DNA of 64,000 bases from Vibrio atlanticus (lineage in GTDB: Bacteria > Pseudomonadota > Gammaproteobacteria > Enterobacterales > Vibrionaceae): contig NZ_AP025460.1 of the NCBI RefSeq assembly GCF_024347315.1, positions 868,001-932,000 on the forward strand, written 5' to 3'. Positions 28,098 through 37,754 of this stretch are shown in pieces; positions within the stretch are counted from its first letter, which is position 1; each line of letters begins with the position of its first letter. The translations under genes and the position numbers were made by a program. The notes below the pieces were generated by a model. That model did no database searches and was not told where the DNA came from. It worked only from the letters and a program-made list of their open reading frames with translations.

Positions 28098-28128
28098 AAC
28101 ATAAACCTTCCCGTAAGGGTAAGGTCAA
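28098..28128 (-). promoter_or_regulatory. CueR-type (MerR-family) promoter of copA
   Basis: On the minus strand the -35 TTGACC (28123-28128) and -10 TATGTT (28098-28103) are 19 bases apart, the over-long spacer typical of MerR-family promoters. The spacer contains the dyad ACCTTACC...GGGAAGGT (28105-28125), close to the E. coli CueR operator at copA. It predicts induction by copper or silver. Confidence 0.85.
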
Positions 28129-28132
28129 ACAT

Positions 28133-28305
28133 AAATTCAAGAATTTGATATTTGCTGGAATATTGAGTGATGGAATAGATGAGGTTTATCGTGCGCGTGG
28201 CGAGAATTTGCCTTTTTAGAGTATTTGGTATGTGCTTAAGCTATTGGTTTTCTCCTTCTTCGATGGCTTTCGTATAAGATCAGCACATTAATCATTCACT
28301 ACTGA
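28133..28305. other. Intergenic region between copA and gltX promoters
   Basis: No gene or clear site is visible between the two divergent promoters. Confidence 0.4.
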
Positions 28306-28333
28306 TTGTAGATTTAAGCGGTGGTGATAAAAT
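28306..28333 (+). promoter_or_regulatory. Promoter of gltX with GC-rich discriminator
   Basis: TTGTAG (28306-28311), 16-base spacer, TAAAAT (28328-28333), then AGCGCCC. The GC-rich discriminator suggests growth-rate or stringent control. Confidence 0.65.
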
Positions 28334-28420
28334 AGCGCCCAAAATTTAGTGATATTTTTCTGTTGCAGGCTTTGTAATGGCAATCACTAAAAGAATCACC
28401 TACATAATCAAGGTATTTAA

Positions 28421-29848
28421 ATGACGGTTAAAACTCGTTTTGCTCCTAGCCCAACTGGCTATCTTCACGTTGGTGGTGCACGTACTGCACTTTACTCTTG
28501 GCTATTCGCTAAGAACCAAGGTGGTGAATTCGTTCTACGTATCGAAGACACGGACCTTGAGCGTAACTCTCAAGAAGCGGTTGATGCAATTCTAGAAGGC
28601 ATGCAATGGATGGGTATGGAATGGGATGAAGGTCCTTACTACCAATCTAAGCGTTTTGACCGTTACAACGAAATGGTTGATAAGCTACTTGCTGAAGACA
28701 AAGCTTTCAAATGCTATGCGTCTAAAGAGCTGCTTGACGAAATTCGTGCAGAGCAAGAAGAAAACAAAGAAATGGCTCGTTACGATGCGAACCACCCTAA
28801 AATTGTTGCAGCAAACGAAGCAGCAAAAGAAGGTGATGCATGCGTTATCCGTTTCCGTAACCCTAAAGAAGGCAGTGTAGTCTTTGATGACCAAATCCGT
28901 GGTCGCATCGAAATCTCTAACAGCCAACTTGATGACCTAATCATTCGTCGTACAGACGGTGCACCAACATACAACTTCGTTGTTGTAGTGGATGACTGGG
29001 ACATGGGTATTACACACGTTGTACGTGGTGAAGACCACATCAACAACACACCTCGACAAATCAACATCTATGAAGCACTAGGCGCGCCAGTTCCAACTTT
29101 CGCTCACTGTGCAATGATTCTTGGTGATGACGGTGCGAAACTTTCTAAGCGTCACGGTGCTGTTTCTGTAATGCAATACCGCGACGAAGGTTACCTACCA
29201 AATGCACTAAACAACTACCTAGTTCGTTTAGGTTGGTCTCACGGTGACCAAGAGATCTTCTCTCAAGAAGAGATGATTGAATACTTCAGCCTGAACGCTA
29301 TCAGCAAGTCTGCTTCTGCATTCAATACTGATAAGCTACTTTGGTTGAACAACCACTACATCAAGACTTCTGAGCCTGAGTACGTTGCTAAATACCTGCA
29401 ATGGCACCTAGACGCACAAAAGATCGATACAACAAATGGCCCGGCTATCACTGAAGTGATCAAGCTAGTTGGCGAGCGTTGTAATACGCTTATCGAACTT
29501 GCTGAACAGTCTCGTTACTTCTACGAAGATTTCTCTGAGTTTGAAGTTGGCGCAGCGAAGAAGCACCTACGTGGTGTTGCTAAAGGCCCACTAGAGCTTG
29601 CTCTTGCTAAGGTTGAAGCGCTTGAAGATTTCACTACTGCAAACATCAAAGATGGTGTGATTGCAGCAGTATGTGAAGAGCTAGAGGTCGGCATGGGTAA
29701 AATCGGTATGCCACTTCGCGTAGCAGTAACAGGTGGCGGCCAGTCTCCTTCTGTTGATGCAGTGATGGAGCTTGTTGGTAAAGAGCGCGTAATCGCTCGC
29801 ATCAAGATGGCTCTTGAGTTCATCGCTGAGCGTGAAGCTAACGCTTAA
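28421..29848 (+). CDS. gltX: Glutamyl-tRNA synthetase
   Basis: Charges tRNA(Glu). The 475-residue class I synthetase has the HIGH-equivalent HVGG (residues 16-19) in [42 protein letters not shown], and the KMSKS-equivalent KLSKR at 240-244. Codon use is strongly biased, as for a highly expressed gene. It is a single-gene unit with its own promoter and terminator, and is the last core gene before the pigment cluster. Confidence 0.97.
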   Translation: MTVKTRFAPSPTGYLHVGGARTALYSWLFAKNQGGEFVLRIEDTDLERNSQEAVDAILEGMQWMGMEWDEGPYYQSKRFDRYNEMVDKLLAEDKAFKCYASKELLDEIRAEQEENKEMARYDANHPKIVAANEAAKEGDACVIRFRNPKEGSVVFDDQIRGRIEISNSQLDDLIIRRTDGAPTYNFVVVVDDWDMGITHVVRGEDHINNTPRQINIYEALGAPVPTFAHCAMILGDDGAKLSKRHGAVSVMQYRDEGYLPNALNNYLVRLGWSHGDQEIFSQEEMIEYFSLNAISKSASAFNTDKLLWLNNHYIKTSEPEYVAKYLQWHLDAQKIDTTNGPAITEVIKLVGERCNTLIELAEQSRYFYEDFSEFEVGAAKKHLRGVAKGPLELALAKVEALEDFTTANIKDGVIAAVCEELEVGMGKIGMPLRVAVTGGGQSPSVDAVMELVGKERVIARIKMALEFIAEREANA

Positions 29849-29868
29849 TTGAGTATTAGCTAGATTGA

Positions 29869-29905
29869 AAAAAGGGTCAGTAACTTGGTTACTGACCCTT
29901 TTTAT
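29869..29905. terminator. Bidirectional terminator between gltX and the pigment operon
   Basis: AAAGGGTCAGTAAC/GTTACTGACCCTTT with a 3-nt loop; T-rich on both sides. It serves gltX and the last gene of the minus-strand operon. Confidence 0.9.
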
Positions 29906-29931
29906 TTGTCTTGAGTTTTATCTAGCTAAGC

Positions 29932-31155
29932 TCAGATTTTTTTGAATATGATGGAGGTGTTGATTCCGCCAAAGGCAAAGTTATTACTCATTACATACTC
30001 AACATTCAATTCGCGACCAGAACCTGTAATGTAATCGAGTTTGCCGCAGCGTTCGTCGATGTTTTCAAGGTTCAATGTTGGGCTGAACCAACCGGAATGC
30101 ATCATTTCTAGGCTCAACCAAGCCTCAATGGCACCACACGCTCCAAGCGTATGACCAAAGTAGCTTTTTAATGAGCTGATTGGCACTTCACCAAAAATGT
30201 TCGCGGTCGCATTACTTTCTGCAATATCGCCTTTATCTGTTGCCGTTCCGTGCGCCGAAACGTAACCAATTTTTTCAGCAGGAAGCTGTGCATCTTTCAG
30301 CGCTTTCTCCATACAGATTTGCATGGTTTCCATTTGAGGTTGGGTCACATGGGCGGCATCGCAGTTGCTGGCAAAACCGATGATTTCCGCGTAGATCTTT
30401 GCACCGCGAGCAACCGCATGTTCATACTCTTCAAGAACAAGCGTACCAGCACCTTCACCGATAACTAGGCCATCGCGCTCACTGTCGTAAGGGCTAGGGG
30501 ATTTTTCTGGCGTGTCGTTTTTTAAACTGGTAGCAAAAAGGGTATCAAAAACGGCAGATTCGGTTGGGCATAGTTCTTCACCACCTCCGGCCACCATCAC
30601 AGTTTGGTAGCCGTGTTTGATCGCTTCATAGGCGTAACCAATGGCTTGGCTACCTGAAGTACAGGCACTGCTGGTGGGAATCACGCGTCCACGTAAGCCG
30701 AAGAACAATCCTACGTTTACCGCAGCGGTGTGTGGCATCATTTGAACGTAAGTGGTTGCTGTGATCGCTCGTGTCGATTTCTCGTTAAGCATCACGCCAA
30801 ATGCACCAACAGCGTCAGTACTACCGGTTGAAGAACCATAGGCAATGCCTGTTTCGCCATTAGTCAAAACGTCGTGGCCAATCAGTCCTGCTTGCTCTAG
30901 TGCATTTTCGGTCGCCACTGTTGCTAGGCGAGACACGCGGCCCATGCCACGAACCTGTTTGCGCTTATAGTGCTTAGGTAGTTGGAAGTCATCAATAGGT
31001 GCGGCAAGCTTTGTGTTGAGGCCATCGTACTGCTCAAAGCTAGGCATGTACTGGGTCGCATTTTCACATGCTTTTAGTTTTGGCTCGATGTGCTGCCAAT
31101 CGTTGCCAAAAGCGGTAACGCCTGACATGCCAGTTACAACAACGCGGCGGGTCAT
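29932..31155 (-). CDS. apeR: Beta-ketoacyl-ACP synthase of the aryl polyene pathway (ApeR-type)
   Basis: A ketosynthase II-type condensing enzyme, the last gene of the pigment operon. The 407 residues carry the catalytic triad: C165 in TSSACTSGSQ, His in HGTATDKGD and His in GHTLGACGAIE, plus the terminal NNFAFGGINTS loop. In characterised aryl polyene systems a KS of this group works with ApeQ, ApeO and ApeP on ACP-bound intermediates. The letter follows gene order in published clusters and was not checked by search. It overlaps apeQ by ATGA. Confidence 0.88.
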   Translation of the reverse strand: MTRRVVVTGMSGVTAFGNDWQHIEPKLKACENATQYMPSFEQYDGLNTKLAAPIDDFQLPKHYKRKQVRGMGRVSRLATVATENALEQAGLIGHDVLTNGETGIAYGSSTGSTDAVGAFGVMLNEKSTRAITATTYVQMMPHTAAVNVGLFFGLRGRVIPTSSACTSGSQAIGYAYEAIKHGYQTVMVAGGGEELCPTESAVFDTLFATSLKNDTPEKSPSPYDSERDGLVIGEGAGTLVLEEYEHAVARGAKIYAEIIGFASNCDAAHVTQPQMETMQICMEKALKDAQLPAEKIGYVSAHGTATDKGDIAESNATANIFGEVPISSLKSYFGHTLGACGAIEAWLSLEMMHSGWFSPTLNLENIDERCGKLDYITGSGRELNVEYVMSNNFAFGGINTSIIFKKI

Positions 31156-31877
31156 ACTAAGCCTCCATTAACTGAAATCACTTGGCGAGTTACGTAGCCG
31201 GCAATATCCGACATTAGGTAGCTGACTAGGCCTGCTACTTCTTCTGGTTCACCCATGCGGCGTAATGGAACTTGAGGCAGCGCATGCTCTTTTACATGCT
31301 CATCAACCATCCCGGTATCGATTAGACCAGGAGCGACACAGTTTACCGTTATCTTGCGTTTTGCGAGCTCTAGAGCCAGAGACTTAGTTGCGCCAATCAC
31401 ACCTGCTTTTGCTGCGGCATAGTTGGTTTGACCGCGGTTACCCATGATGCCGGATACAGAAGCCAGAGTAACGATTCGACCGCCTTTGCGTTTTTGAACC
31501 ATTGGCATCACGCACGGGTGAAGTACGTTGTAGAAGCTGTCGAGGTTGGTATGGATAACACCATCCCACTCTTCTTCAGTCATAGCTGGGAATGCCGTGT
31601 CACGAGTAATACCGGCATTATTCACCACACCATAGTAAGCGCCGTGTTCGGCAATATCTGACTCAAGCGTTTCGCGACATTCGCTGCGATTGCTGATATC
31701 AAATTGGATCAGACGTCCTGCAGCACCGAGCTCAGTGATCGACTTTAATGTGTCTTCAGCACCTTGCTTGTCACCCATGTAATGAACGGCGATTTCAAAA
31801 CCGTCTTTCGCGAGTTGAATAGCGATCGCTTTACCAATGCCTTTACTGGCACCAGTGACTAAAACCTGACGGCTCAT
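31152..31877 (-). CDS. apeQ: 3-ketoacyl-ACP reductase (ApeQ-type)
   Basis: FabG-like short-chain dehydrogenase that reduces the beta-keto group after each condensation with NADPH. The 241 residues contain TGASKGIGKAIA (residues 9-20), NNAG (86-89) and the catalytic S140, Y153, K157 set in LASVSGIMG and NYAAAKAGV. It overlaps both neighbours by four bases, indicating tight translational coupling of KS, KR and DH subunits. Confidence 0.9.
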   Translation of the reverse strand: MSRQVLVTGASKGIGKAIAIQLAKDGFEIAVHYMGDKQGAEDTLKSITELGAAGRLIQFDISNRSECRETLESDIAEHGAYYGVVNNAGITRDTAFPAMTEEEWDGVIHTNLDSFYNVLHPCVMPMVQKRKGGRIVTLASVSGIMGNRGQTNYAAAKAGVIGATKSLALELAKRKITVNCVAPGLIDTGMVDEHVKEHALPQVPLRRMGEPEEVAGLVSYLMSDIAGYVTRQVISVNGGLV

Positions 31878-32338
31878 GATGGGCTCCTAGTTTTCATTTC
31901 TTGTAATTTTTGTTCGGTCGGCACGTAGACGTTGAGTTGGCATTGAGCCACTAACTCGCCTTGGTCTTCGACTCGGGCGGTAAACACGGCCATGCCACTG
32001 TCTTCCATGAGTTGTTCAGCATAGATATCAAGGGTTTGACCTTGAGTAAATTCATCACACAGTGACTTGTAGCGACGAGAACCGAGTAAGAAGCCGATTG
32101 GAGGAGTAGTGCCGTTTTTCAGCGCATGGTATCCAGACCAAGCTGCAACAGACTGCGCCATAAACTCGATGCCAACATAAGCTGGGACCGTTTGAGATTC
32201 GGCGTCAAAGAATAGGTTGTGCGCGCCAATATCGACCTGGCAGTGAATCGACAATGCCTCAACGTTGATAGCTCGATCGATTAATATCATCGGATCATCG
32301 TGTGGGAGAAGTTGGTCTACAGAAGGGATATCAGTCAT
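31874..32338 (-). CDS. apeP: Hotdog-fold dehydratase (ApeP-type)
   Basis: A FabZ-like 3-hydroxyacyl-ACP dehydratase of 154 residues. LLPHDDPMILIDRA near the N-terminus and GIEFMAQSVAAWSGYHAL with GFLLGSRRYKS are typical of the ApeP/FabZ-like group; repeated dehydration without enoyl reduction gives the conjugated polyene. It overlaps apeQ by four and apeO by eight bases. Confidence 0.87.
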   Translation of the reverse strand: MTDIPSVDQLLPHDDPMILIDRAINVEALSIHCQVDIGAHNLFFDAESQTVPAYVGIEFMAQSVAAWSGYHALKNGTTPPIGFLLGSRRYKSLCDEFTQGQTLDIYAEQLMEDSGMAVFTARVEDQGELVAQCQLNVYVPTEQKLQEMKTRSPS

Positions 32339-33530
32339 TTATTACACCAAAAATCAGGCTAATGTTGTTGCCACCAAAAGCGAACGAGTTGCTTAAGATG
32401 TTCTTTACTTTAAGTTTCTGGGAACAGTTTACCAAATCAATCTCAATATCTTCAGCTTTATACTGACATTTTTGTAAGGGGAGTGGTAAGTCATATTTTA
32501 GAATATGCCACGCAATTGCAGCCTCTATCGCACTTGCCGCTCCAAGAGTATGTCCTGTTAGAGGTTTGGTTGAACTGACGGGAACCTTGTTTGCAAAAAT
32601 ACGATGGATGGCTTTGCTTTCCATTGAGTCATTGAGTGGGGTTGCGGTGCCATGGGCATTAATATAACCGATGTCTTCTGCTCGTAACTGTGCAGAATCT
32701 AACGCTTTTATCATCGCTTGCTCAGCGCCGTTCCCTTCTGGGTGGGGCGCGGAAATATGGTGAGCGTCGGAGCTGTCGCCATAGCCTAATAGGGCTATAT
32801 TCGAAGTGCTTTGAGTTGTATTGGTAGCGGTTGGTTTTGTCTTGCTAAGCAACATAAATGCCGCTGCTTCTCCGATGTTGATGCCATCACGAGAGGCGCT
32901 AAAGGGCTTACAATGTGTGGTTGATAGCGCTTCAAGACCATGAAAGCCATTGAGCGTCAGCTTACATAGTGTATCGACACCTCCAACCAACACAGCATCA
33001 GCCATTCCTGAATCTAACAAACGTTGGGCAGTAATAAATACACGGCCACTTGATGAGCAAGCGGTCGATATCGCATAGCTTGGCCCGGTTAATGCACAAT
33101 GTTGGCTAACAAACTCAGAGGTGTTGCCAAGCTCTTGCTTTGAATAGTGGTAATCTTCGGGGAAAGAACCATGGTCAAGTTTGTGTTTAAAAGCCACTTC
33201 ACCATCAGAAATTCCTGAAGTGCTGGTGCCGATGACCACTGCAATTCTATCCGCACCAAACTGTGATTTTGCTTGTGCGATAGAGTCTTTGATTTGATTA
33301 AGAGCTGATAACGCCAGTTGATTGTTACGAGTGGCGTATTGAGCCTGACTTGATGGGATTTCCGGTAAATCACCAGCGACTTTACCAACGACCGTCGGCT
33401 GACCATCGTTGAGCATATCGCTCACTTCAACCATATTGGAGTCGGACTCATTGCTGAGGCAGCCATGAATGTCAGCAACGCTTGAGCCTAGCGCTGAGTG
33501 GAAACCACAGTCTTGGATATAAATAGGCAT
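32331..33530 (-). CDS. apeO: Beta-ketoacyl-ACP synthase (ApeO-type)
   Basis: A second KS, 399 residues, with nucleophile C158 (ISTACSSSGR), HGTATPLND and TGHTLGAASAIEA, and NSFAFGGNNIS at the end. In the aryl polyene system ApeO pairs with the chain-length-factor-like ApeC as the elongating KS heterodimer (family knowledge). The ATG lies five bases after the lipoprotein gene stop. Confidence 0.88.
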   Translation of the reverse strand: MPIYIQDCGFHSALGSSVADIHGCLSNESDSNMVEVSDMLNDGQPTVVGKVAGDLPEIPSSQAQYATRNNQLALSALNQIKDSIAQAKSQFGADRIAVVIGTSTSGISDGEVAFKHKLDHGSFPEDYHYSKQELGNTSEFVSQHCALTGPSYAISTACSSSGRVFITAQRLLDSGMADAVLVGGVDTLCKLTLNGFHGLEALSTTHCKPFSASRDGINIGEAAAFMLLSKTKPTATNTTQSTSNIALLGYGDSSDAHHISAPHPEGNGAEQAMIKALDSAQLRAEDIGYINAHGTATPLNDSMESKAIHRIFANKVPVSSTKPLTGHTLGAASAIEAAIAWHILKYDLPLPLQKCQYKAEDIEIDLVNCSQKLKVKNILSNSFAFGGNNISLIFGVIND

Positions 33531-33535
33531 GATGT

Positions 33536-34159
33536 TTAGCTCTTACTTGGGTTATCGACAATCGTTGAGTTCAACGTTTGTATCGTGATGGTGTAGCCTT
33601 GAATCAAATGCTTGAAAACAATGTTGCCTGCGGTTTTGTGTGTTCCGGGCTCTGCTTGGTAATCAATTTTAATGATTGGCTGTTGGTTTTCATCAAATAC
33701 GGTGCGGCTGTTTTCGGTATCGACCAAATACCAACCGATGTCTTGTAAAGGTTGAGCCCATGCTTCAACTGGCCATAGAGTTAGCATCAAATTAAATAGT
33801 ACTTGCTCGGGTAGCGGCAGGGTAGCGCCAAGACCAGATAGAACTTGAGTATCAATCGTTTGGTTTTGGTATTGCAGCGATAGAATGCGAGTACCCCAAG
33901 AGGAGAAACCCGCCAACACGACTTTGTCTGATGTGACTTCGACTTGAACAGGAAGTTGCTGCGTATCATCTTGCCATGTTGCGCTAATCAGCTGGCTTGC
34001 TGTAAATGAGTATCCCAGTTCAGCAGGCAGCGGCAAGGCTAGCTCGGTGTCTTTATCGATTGCGACACTTGCGCCTGTAGGCTGTTGAGATACCATCGAA
34101 CAAGCGCTGAGTAATAAGCCTAATCCAACGGCGAGCGCTATCTTGATTATTTTGTTCAT
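33536..34159 (-). CDS. apeN: DUF3261-type lipoprotein of the polyene export set (ApeN-type)
   Basis: The 207-residue product starts with a lipoprotein signal peptide (LLLSAC, Cys20). The rest is beta-rich with QVLFNLMLTLWPVEAWAQPL and GWYLVD, as in DUF3261 proteins that accompany polyene clusters. It probably anchors in the outer membrane and receives or places the pigment. It overlaps the MMPL gene by four bases. Confidence 0.82.
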   Translation of the reverse strand: MNKIIKIALAVGLGLLLSACSMVSQQPTGASVAIDKDTELALPLPAELGYSFTASQLISATWQDDTQQLPVQVEVTSDKVVLAGFSSWGTRILSLQYQNQTIDTQVLSGLGATLPLPEQVLFNLMLTLWPVEAWAQPLQDIGWYLVDTENSRTVFDENQQPIIKIDYQAEPGTHKTAGNIVFKHLIQGYTITIQTLNSTIVDNPSKS

Positions 34160-36528
34160 CTAAAAGCCTCTCGAGAGTTTGATTTTTCCGCTGCTTGTTG
34201 GTTGTTGATTGCAAGTGGCGAAAGCAGCCACGCTACAAAAATACCAGTTAGCACGGTAATACCGAAGCTATGAATAGCGTGAGTCTGGCTCAACGACAGC
34301 AAGCCGAATGAAAGCAATGTTGTAAGGCCAGATAAGGTGATCGCTAATAAGGTGCTCAGTGACTTCTTCTGTTCAGCAAAGAACAGGGTGTAGTCGATAC
34401 CAATCCCTAAAATCAGAATCAAGCCTAGCAGATTAAACAGGTTTAACGTTGAGCCTAAAATGCCCGTTATCGCTAAACCAGCGACTCCGGCAATTAATGA
34501 AGGCAACAGCATTAACAGGCTTTGCTTCACACCGTAACGCCAACCTAACACCATCCCAATAGCGGCCAAAGCTATCAATAATAGCTCGGTGATCTTGACT
34601 CTGTATTCCGCAAAGAGAGCAGAGATTTCATCGGCTTTATTAAGGTACTTAACACCTTGTTGCTGAGCAAAGCTTGAATCGAGCCATTGAGAGAACTGTT
34701 CTGAATTTGTGACGTCTTTGATCAAAATGACCGACGCCGCTTGTCCATCGATCGGCTTCAACCAAAGTGGTCGAACAGGTTCTGACACAGGTGATTCTAA
34801 AAATCCAGATACCGTGATTGCCTCGAACTTAGGTAGCTCTGGAAAGCTAGGCCAACCAAGAGTGTTTTGTAAGATATGGCTTTGCTGGCTATAGAGTTGT
34901 TCAACCAATTGATAGTTATCATGCTGTTGTTGTTTGCTTAACAACTGTTGATTGATGCTGCGATATCCGGAGATACCCTGGCTATCGACTAGAGAATCTA
35001 AGCTTGTGGTGATTTCTGCCAGTTTTTTAAGTAGCTTTTGGTCGCTGTTGGCAGTCACCAAAAGCATATTTTGACCGCTGCCTAATCCTGATATCTCAGT
35101 AATGGCTTGTTCTTGCTGTTTGAGTTGATCAGGCATCGCTTGAAGTTGACGAATATCGTCGTCGTAGCGAATTTGGCTGAGTGATATCAAACTAACGACA
35201 GTCACTATTAATGGTAAGCCAATTCTAAATTTTTGGTTGCTCCAGAGGCTTAACCAAGTATGCCAAAGCTTCGATAAGGGAAGAGGTCGTCCTTGGCTTG
35301 GTGTTGCCGCTAAAACCGGATACCAACACACCACACTGGCGTAAGCTGCGATCAGTCCAATCGACGAAAAAAGAGCAAGTTGCTGTAACCCCGGGAAAGG
35401 TGCCACTAACAGACCTAGGTAGCCAATCAAGCTGGTGATCAGACCCAAGGTGATCGCAACGATAATATGTTTCAAGCCTTTGTCGCTTTGCCATTGATTA
35501 CCAGCCGCCAAGCGATCAGTCAGGTAGTGAAAGGAGTAGTCGATGGATACGCCAATCAAGCTAGCGCCAAACACCAAGCTAAACAGGTGAACTTTACCGA
35601 AGATAGCGACGGTGCTTGCCAGAGCGACCAATAATCCGGTACTGATTGAAAGCAAAGACAAGGCAAGTGGGAGGGCGCTACGAAATGTTAGCCACACCAA
35701 TAAAATTACACCGGCCAATGAGCCCAAACCAATGGTACTGATTTCTGATTTCGCGCTTTCGGTACCGTAATTGGCGTAGAACACCACACCGGTATGCTGC
35801 ACTTTGACACCAAACTGCTTTTCGATCTCGCGCTCAATTGAATCAAGATCGGGAAGTTGCTCTTGAATCGCTAAACTATAAGGCGAACCTGCCAGAGTCG
35901 CCGTCACCAAAATATGAGTTTGCTCATTAGATTGAGCGGTGAGGTAGCCTTCTTTCACAACAAAGTTACTTGATTGAACGCCAACAGCACTGATGTAGTC
36001 GCGAAATAGCAGAAATGGGTCGAGAGATAGCTCTGCTGCAGTGACGCCTGAAAACGGATTGTACAGAGACTGAATGACATATTGAGCTCGCGAATCCGGC
36101 GAGTGTGTCAGCGTCTCTTTTTGTTGTTGGGTCAGCAGTTGAGCTCGGTGACGAAAATAGAAGTCGCTCCACTGGCTTTGAGTACTGGCGTTGATTTTTC
36201 CTTGAACTTGCTTAAACAGAGTTGGCTGGCTTGAGAAAGCTCTTTGGTTAAGTTTTTTTTCAAAAGCGTCAGTCGCTGTCATGGCTTGTTCGACGTCGGA
36301 GGCACTTATGATAAAGACCACTTGCTCGCTCATCGAGCTGGATATCTGCTGAAAGGCTTGCTCTACTATGGGGTCTTGCTGGTTTTCTGGCAGCAATTTC
36401 ATGATGTTGCTTTCAATGGGTACTGACGAAGAAAAAGCGAATTGTTTGATCAACAATCCGCTAAATAGCACTACGACAACAAGCCAAGCAAGGGCTAGAC
36501 TAGAATTGGAATTGTTGCGCTTCAGCAT
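34156..36528 (-). CDS. apeM: MMPL/RND-family exporter (ApeM-type)
   Basis: The 790-residue membrane protein has the MMPL layout: an N-terminal TM helix, a large periplasmic domain, a cluster of about five TM helices (residues 260-410), a second periplasmic domain and a second TM cluster (residues 640-770). GVSIDYSFHYL and GIGIDYTLFFAEQ are the paired conserved TM motifs of the family. It is likely the inner-membrane transporter that hands the pigment to the LolA-like chaperone. It overlaps apeL by 29 bases. Confidence 0.87.
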   Translation of the reverse strand: MLKRNNSNSSLALAWLVVVVLFSGLLIKQFAFSSSVPIESNIMKLLPENQQDPIVEQAFQQISSSMSEQVVFIISASDVEQAMTATDAFEKKLNQRAFSSQPTLFKQVQGKINASTQSQWSDFYFRHRAQLLTQQQKETLTHSPDSRAQYVIQSLYNPFSGVTAAELSLDPFLLFRDYISAVGVQSSNFVVKEGYLTAQSNEQTHILVTATLAGSPYSLAIQEQLPDLDSIEREIEKQFGVKVQHTGVVFYANYGTESAKSEISTIGLGSLAGVILLVWLTFRSALPLALSLLSISTGLLVALASTVAIFGKVHLFSLVFGASLIGVSIDYSFHYLTDRLAAGNQWQSDKGLKHIIVAITLGLITSLIGYLGLLVAPFPGLQQLALFSSIGLIAAYASVVCWYPVLAATPSQGRPLPLSKLWHTWLSLWSNQKFRIGLPLIVTVVSLISLSQIRYDDDIRQLQAMPDQLKQQEQAITEISGLGSGQNMLLVTANSDQKLLKKLAEITTSLDSLVDSQGISGYRSINQQLLSKQQQHDNYQLVEQLYSQQSHILQNTLGWPSFPELPKFEAITVSGFLESPVSEPVRPLWLKPIDGQAASVILIKDVTNSEQFSQWLDSSFAQQQGVKYLNKADEISALFAEYRVKITELLLIALAAIGMVLGWRYGVKQSLLMLLPSLIAGVAGLAITGILGSTLNLFNLLGLILILGIGIDYTLFFAEQKKSLSTLLAITLSGLTTLLSFGLLSLSQTHAIHSFGITVLTGIFVAWLLSPLAINNQQAAEKSNSREAFR

Positions 36529-37198
36529 CTGATAATACTTCCGGTAGATGGCTTAACTGGCTAAATTCGATCACTGTGCTGTCTCCACGAACTTCTCTAA
36601 GTTCGATACGTTCAATGTCATCTTGTCCTTGCAGCGTGATGGCTTCAAACACCGCGTTCATTGGTGCATTCTTTGGCTTTAGAGTGAGTGTCCATCGTGT
36701 GTCTTCTGAACTTGAGTTTGCACTTTCATCAGAATTTTTCGCAGTTGCTGGTTCAAATGAAAGTGAGAATTGCTCTTGAAGCTTTTGCGTATCCCCATGA
36801 AACACTGACAAGAAGATATGGCTGAAATAAAACGCCATCGGGTTTTCTTTGTCGGTGATGATTTTAGCGGGTTGATCTGCAAACCTTTGGCTCAGTTTGT
36901 TATCGGTTAGCACTAAGCTCACAGGGAAGGGGGTCGCTTGTGTCCAAAGTAAACCATTCGACTTGTCTAACAGGAAAGTACCTTGTGATGTTAGAGGTTG
37001 GGCGAACATTTCCATGTTGCGTGTTTGAGTGAACTGACCACGAACGATACTATTTTCGCTTAACACGGTTTGTAGTTCTGTAATAGAACCGACAGCATTT
37101 GTGTTCTCGCTAGCGCCAGCAAAGTGACTAGCCATCATTGAAGCAAGCCCTAGCAGTGCGATACTGATTTGCTTACGGCCGTGTTTAAACAGACTCAT
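36500..37198 (-). CDS. apeL: LolA-like periplasmic carrier (ApeL-type)
   Basis: The 232-residue product has a signal peptide (about residues 1-29, GLASMMASHFAGA) and a LolA-like fold: IVRGQFTQTRNMEMFAQPL, SQGTFLLDKSNGLLW and W/beta-rich repeats. It is a paralogue of the lipoprotein carrier LolA dedicated to the pigment, linking the MMPL exporter to the outer-membrane lipoprotein (inference). It overlaps apeK by 14 bases and apeM by 29. Confidence 0.85.
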   Translation of the reverse strand: MSLFKHGRKQISIALLGLASMMASHFAGASENTNAVGSITELQTVLSENSIVRGQFTQTRNMEMFAQPLTSQGTFLLDKSNGLLWTQATPFPVSLVLTDNKLSQRFADQPAKIITDKENPMAFYFSHIFLSVFHGDTQKLQEQFSLSFEPATAKNSDESANSSSEDTRWTLTLKPKNAPMNAVFEAITLQGQDDIERIELREVRGDSTVIEFSQLSHLPEVLSDAEAQQFQF

Positions 37199-37715
37199 GT
37201 TTCACCTGCTGCTGTGTGTTAGATACTTGAGATGGGTCTGATTGTTGGTCGTTTGGTTGCTGCTCAGCTGATTGGGGTAAGCAGCCAAATTGATGCCAGC
37301 GTTCGACTTTATCGGTAAACACCTTCGGCGAAGCAAAACACATCTCTTGCTCTTCAATGGTTACTGCAACCTGCATGGTGTGAGCGCGTGTCATGCGAGC
37401 ACCGGTGTTGGCATCGTGAATTTCGTAGTCAACACGCAAGCGGTTTTCCCATTCAGTTAACTTAGCGGATACCGTGATCTGATGATTAAACGGTATTGCT
37501 TTGATGTACTTTACGCGCGTGTCGATGATCGGCCACATGTAGCCCGAATCCTTCATCTCATGGTAGTTGTACTCAATCTTATCCATCATGATGCGCCTAA
37601 CTTCTTCAAAAAATCGGAAGTAGTTGCCATGGTAGATCACGCCCATTGGGTCGGCATCTTGGAATGAGGTTACTAAAGTAACCTCTGATTTTAATGGATG
37701 AAGGATTTCAGACAT
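37185..37715 (-). CDS. apeK: Acyl-CoA/ACP thioesterase, 4HBT type (ApeK-type)
   Basis: Hotdog thioesterase of 176 residues with the 4-hydroxybenzoyl-CoA thioesterase signature DADPMGVIYHGNYFRFFEE (residues 21-39; Asp is catalytic). The Gln-rich tail from residue 148 is not part of the fold. It may release or proofread acyl chains. It lies 39 bases after the ammonia-lyase gene. Confidence 0.85.
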   Translation of the reverse strand: MSEILHPLKSEVTLVTSFQDADPMGVIYHGNYFRFFEEVRRIMMDKIEYNYHEMKDSGYMWPIIDTRVKYIKAIPFNHQITVSAKLTEWENRLRVDYEIHDANTGARMTRAHTMQVAVTIEEQEMCFASPKVFTDKVERWHQFGCLPQSAEQQPNDQQSDPSQVSNTQQQVKHESV

Positions 37716-37754
37716 AAATCGCTCTCAACAATATTGCGTAAAGGGTTAGCTACT

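Noticed and set aside
28070..28132. Longer CopA start
   Set aside because: It lies inside the CueR operator and -10 region, upstream of any plausible transcript start.
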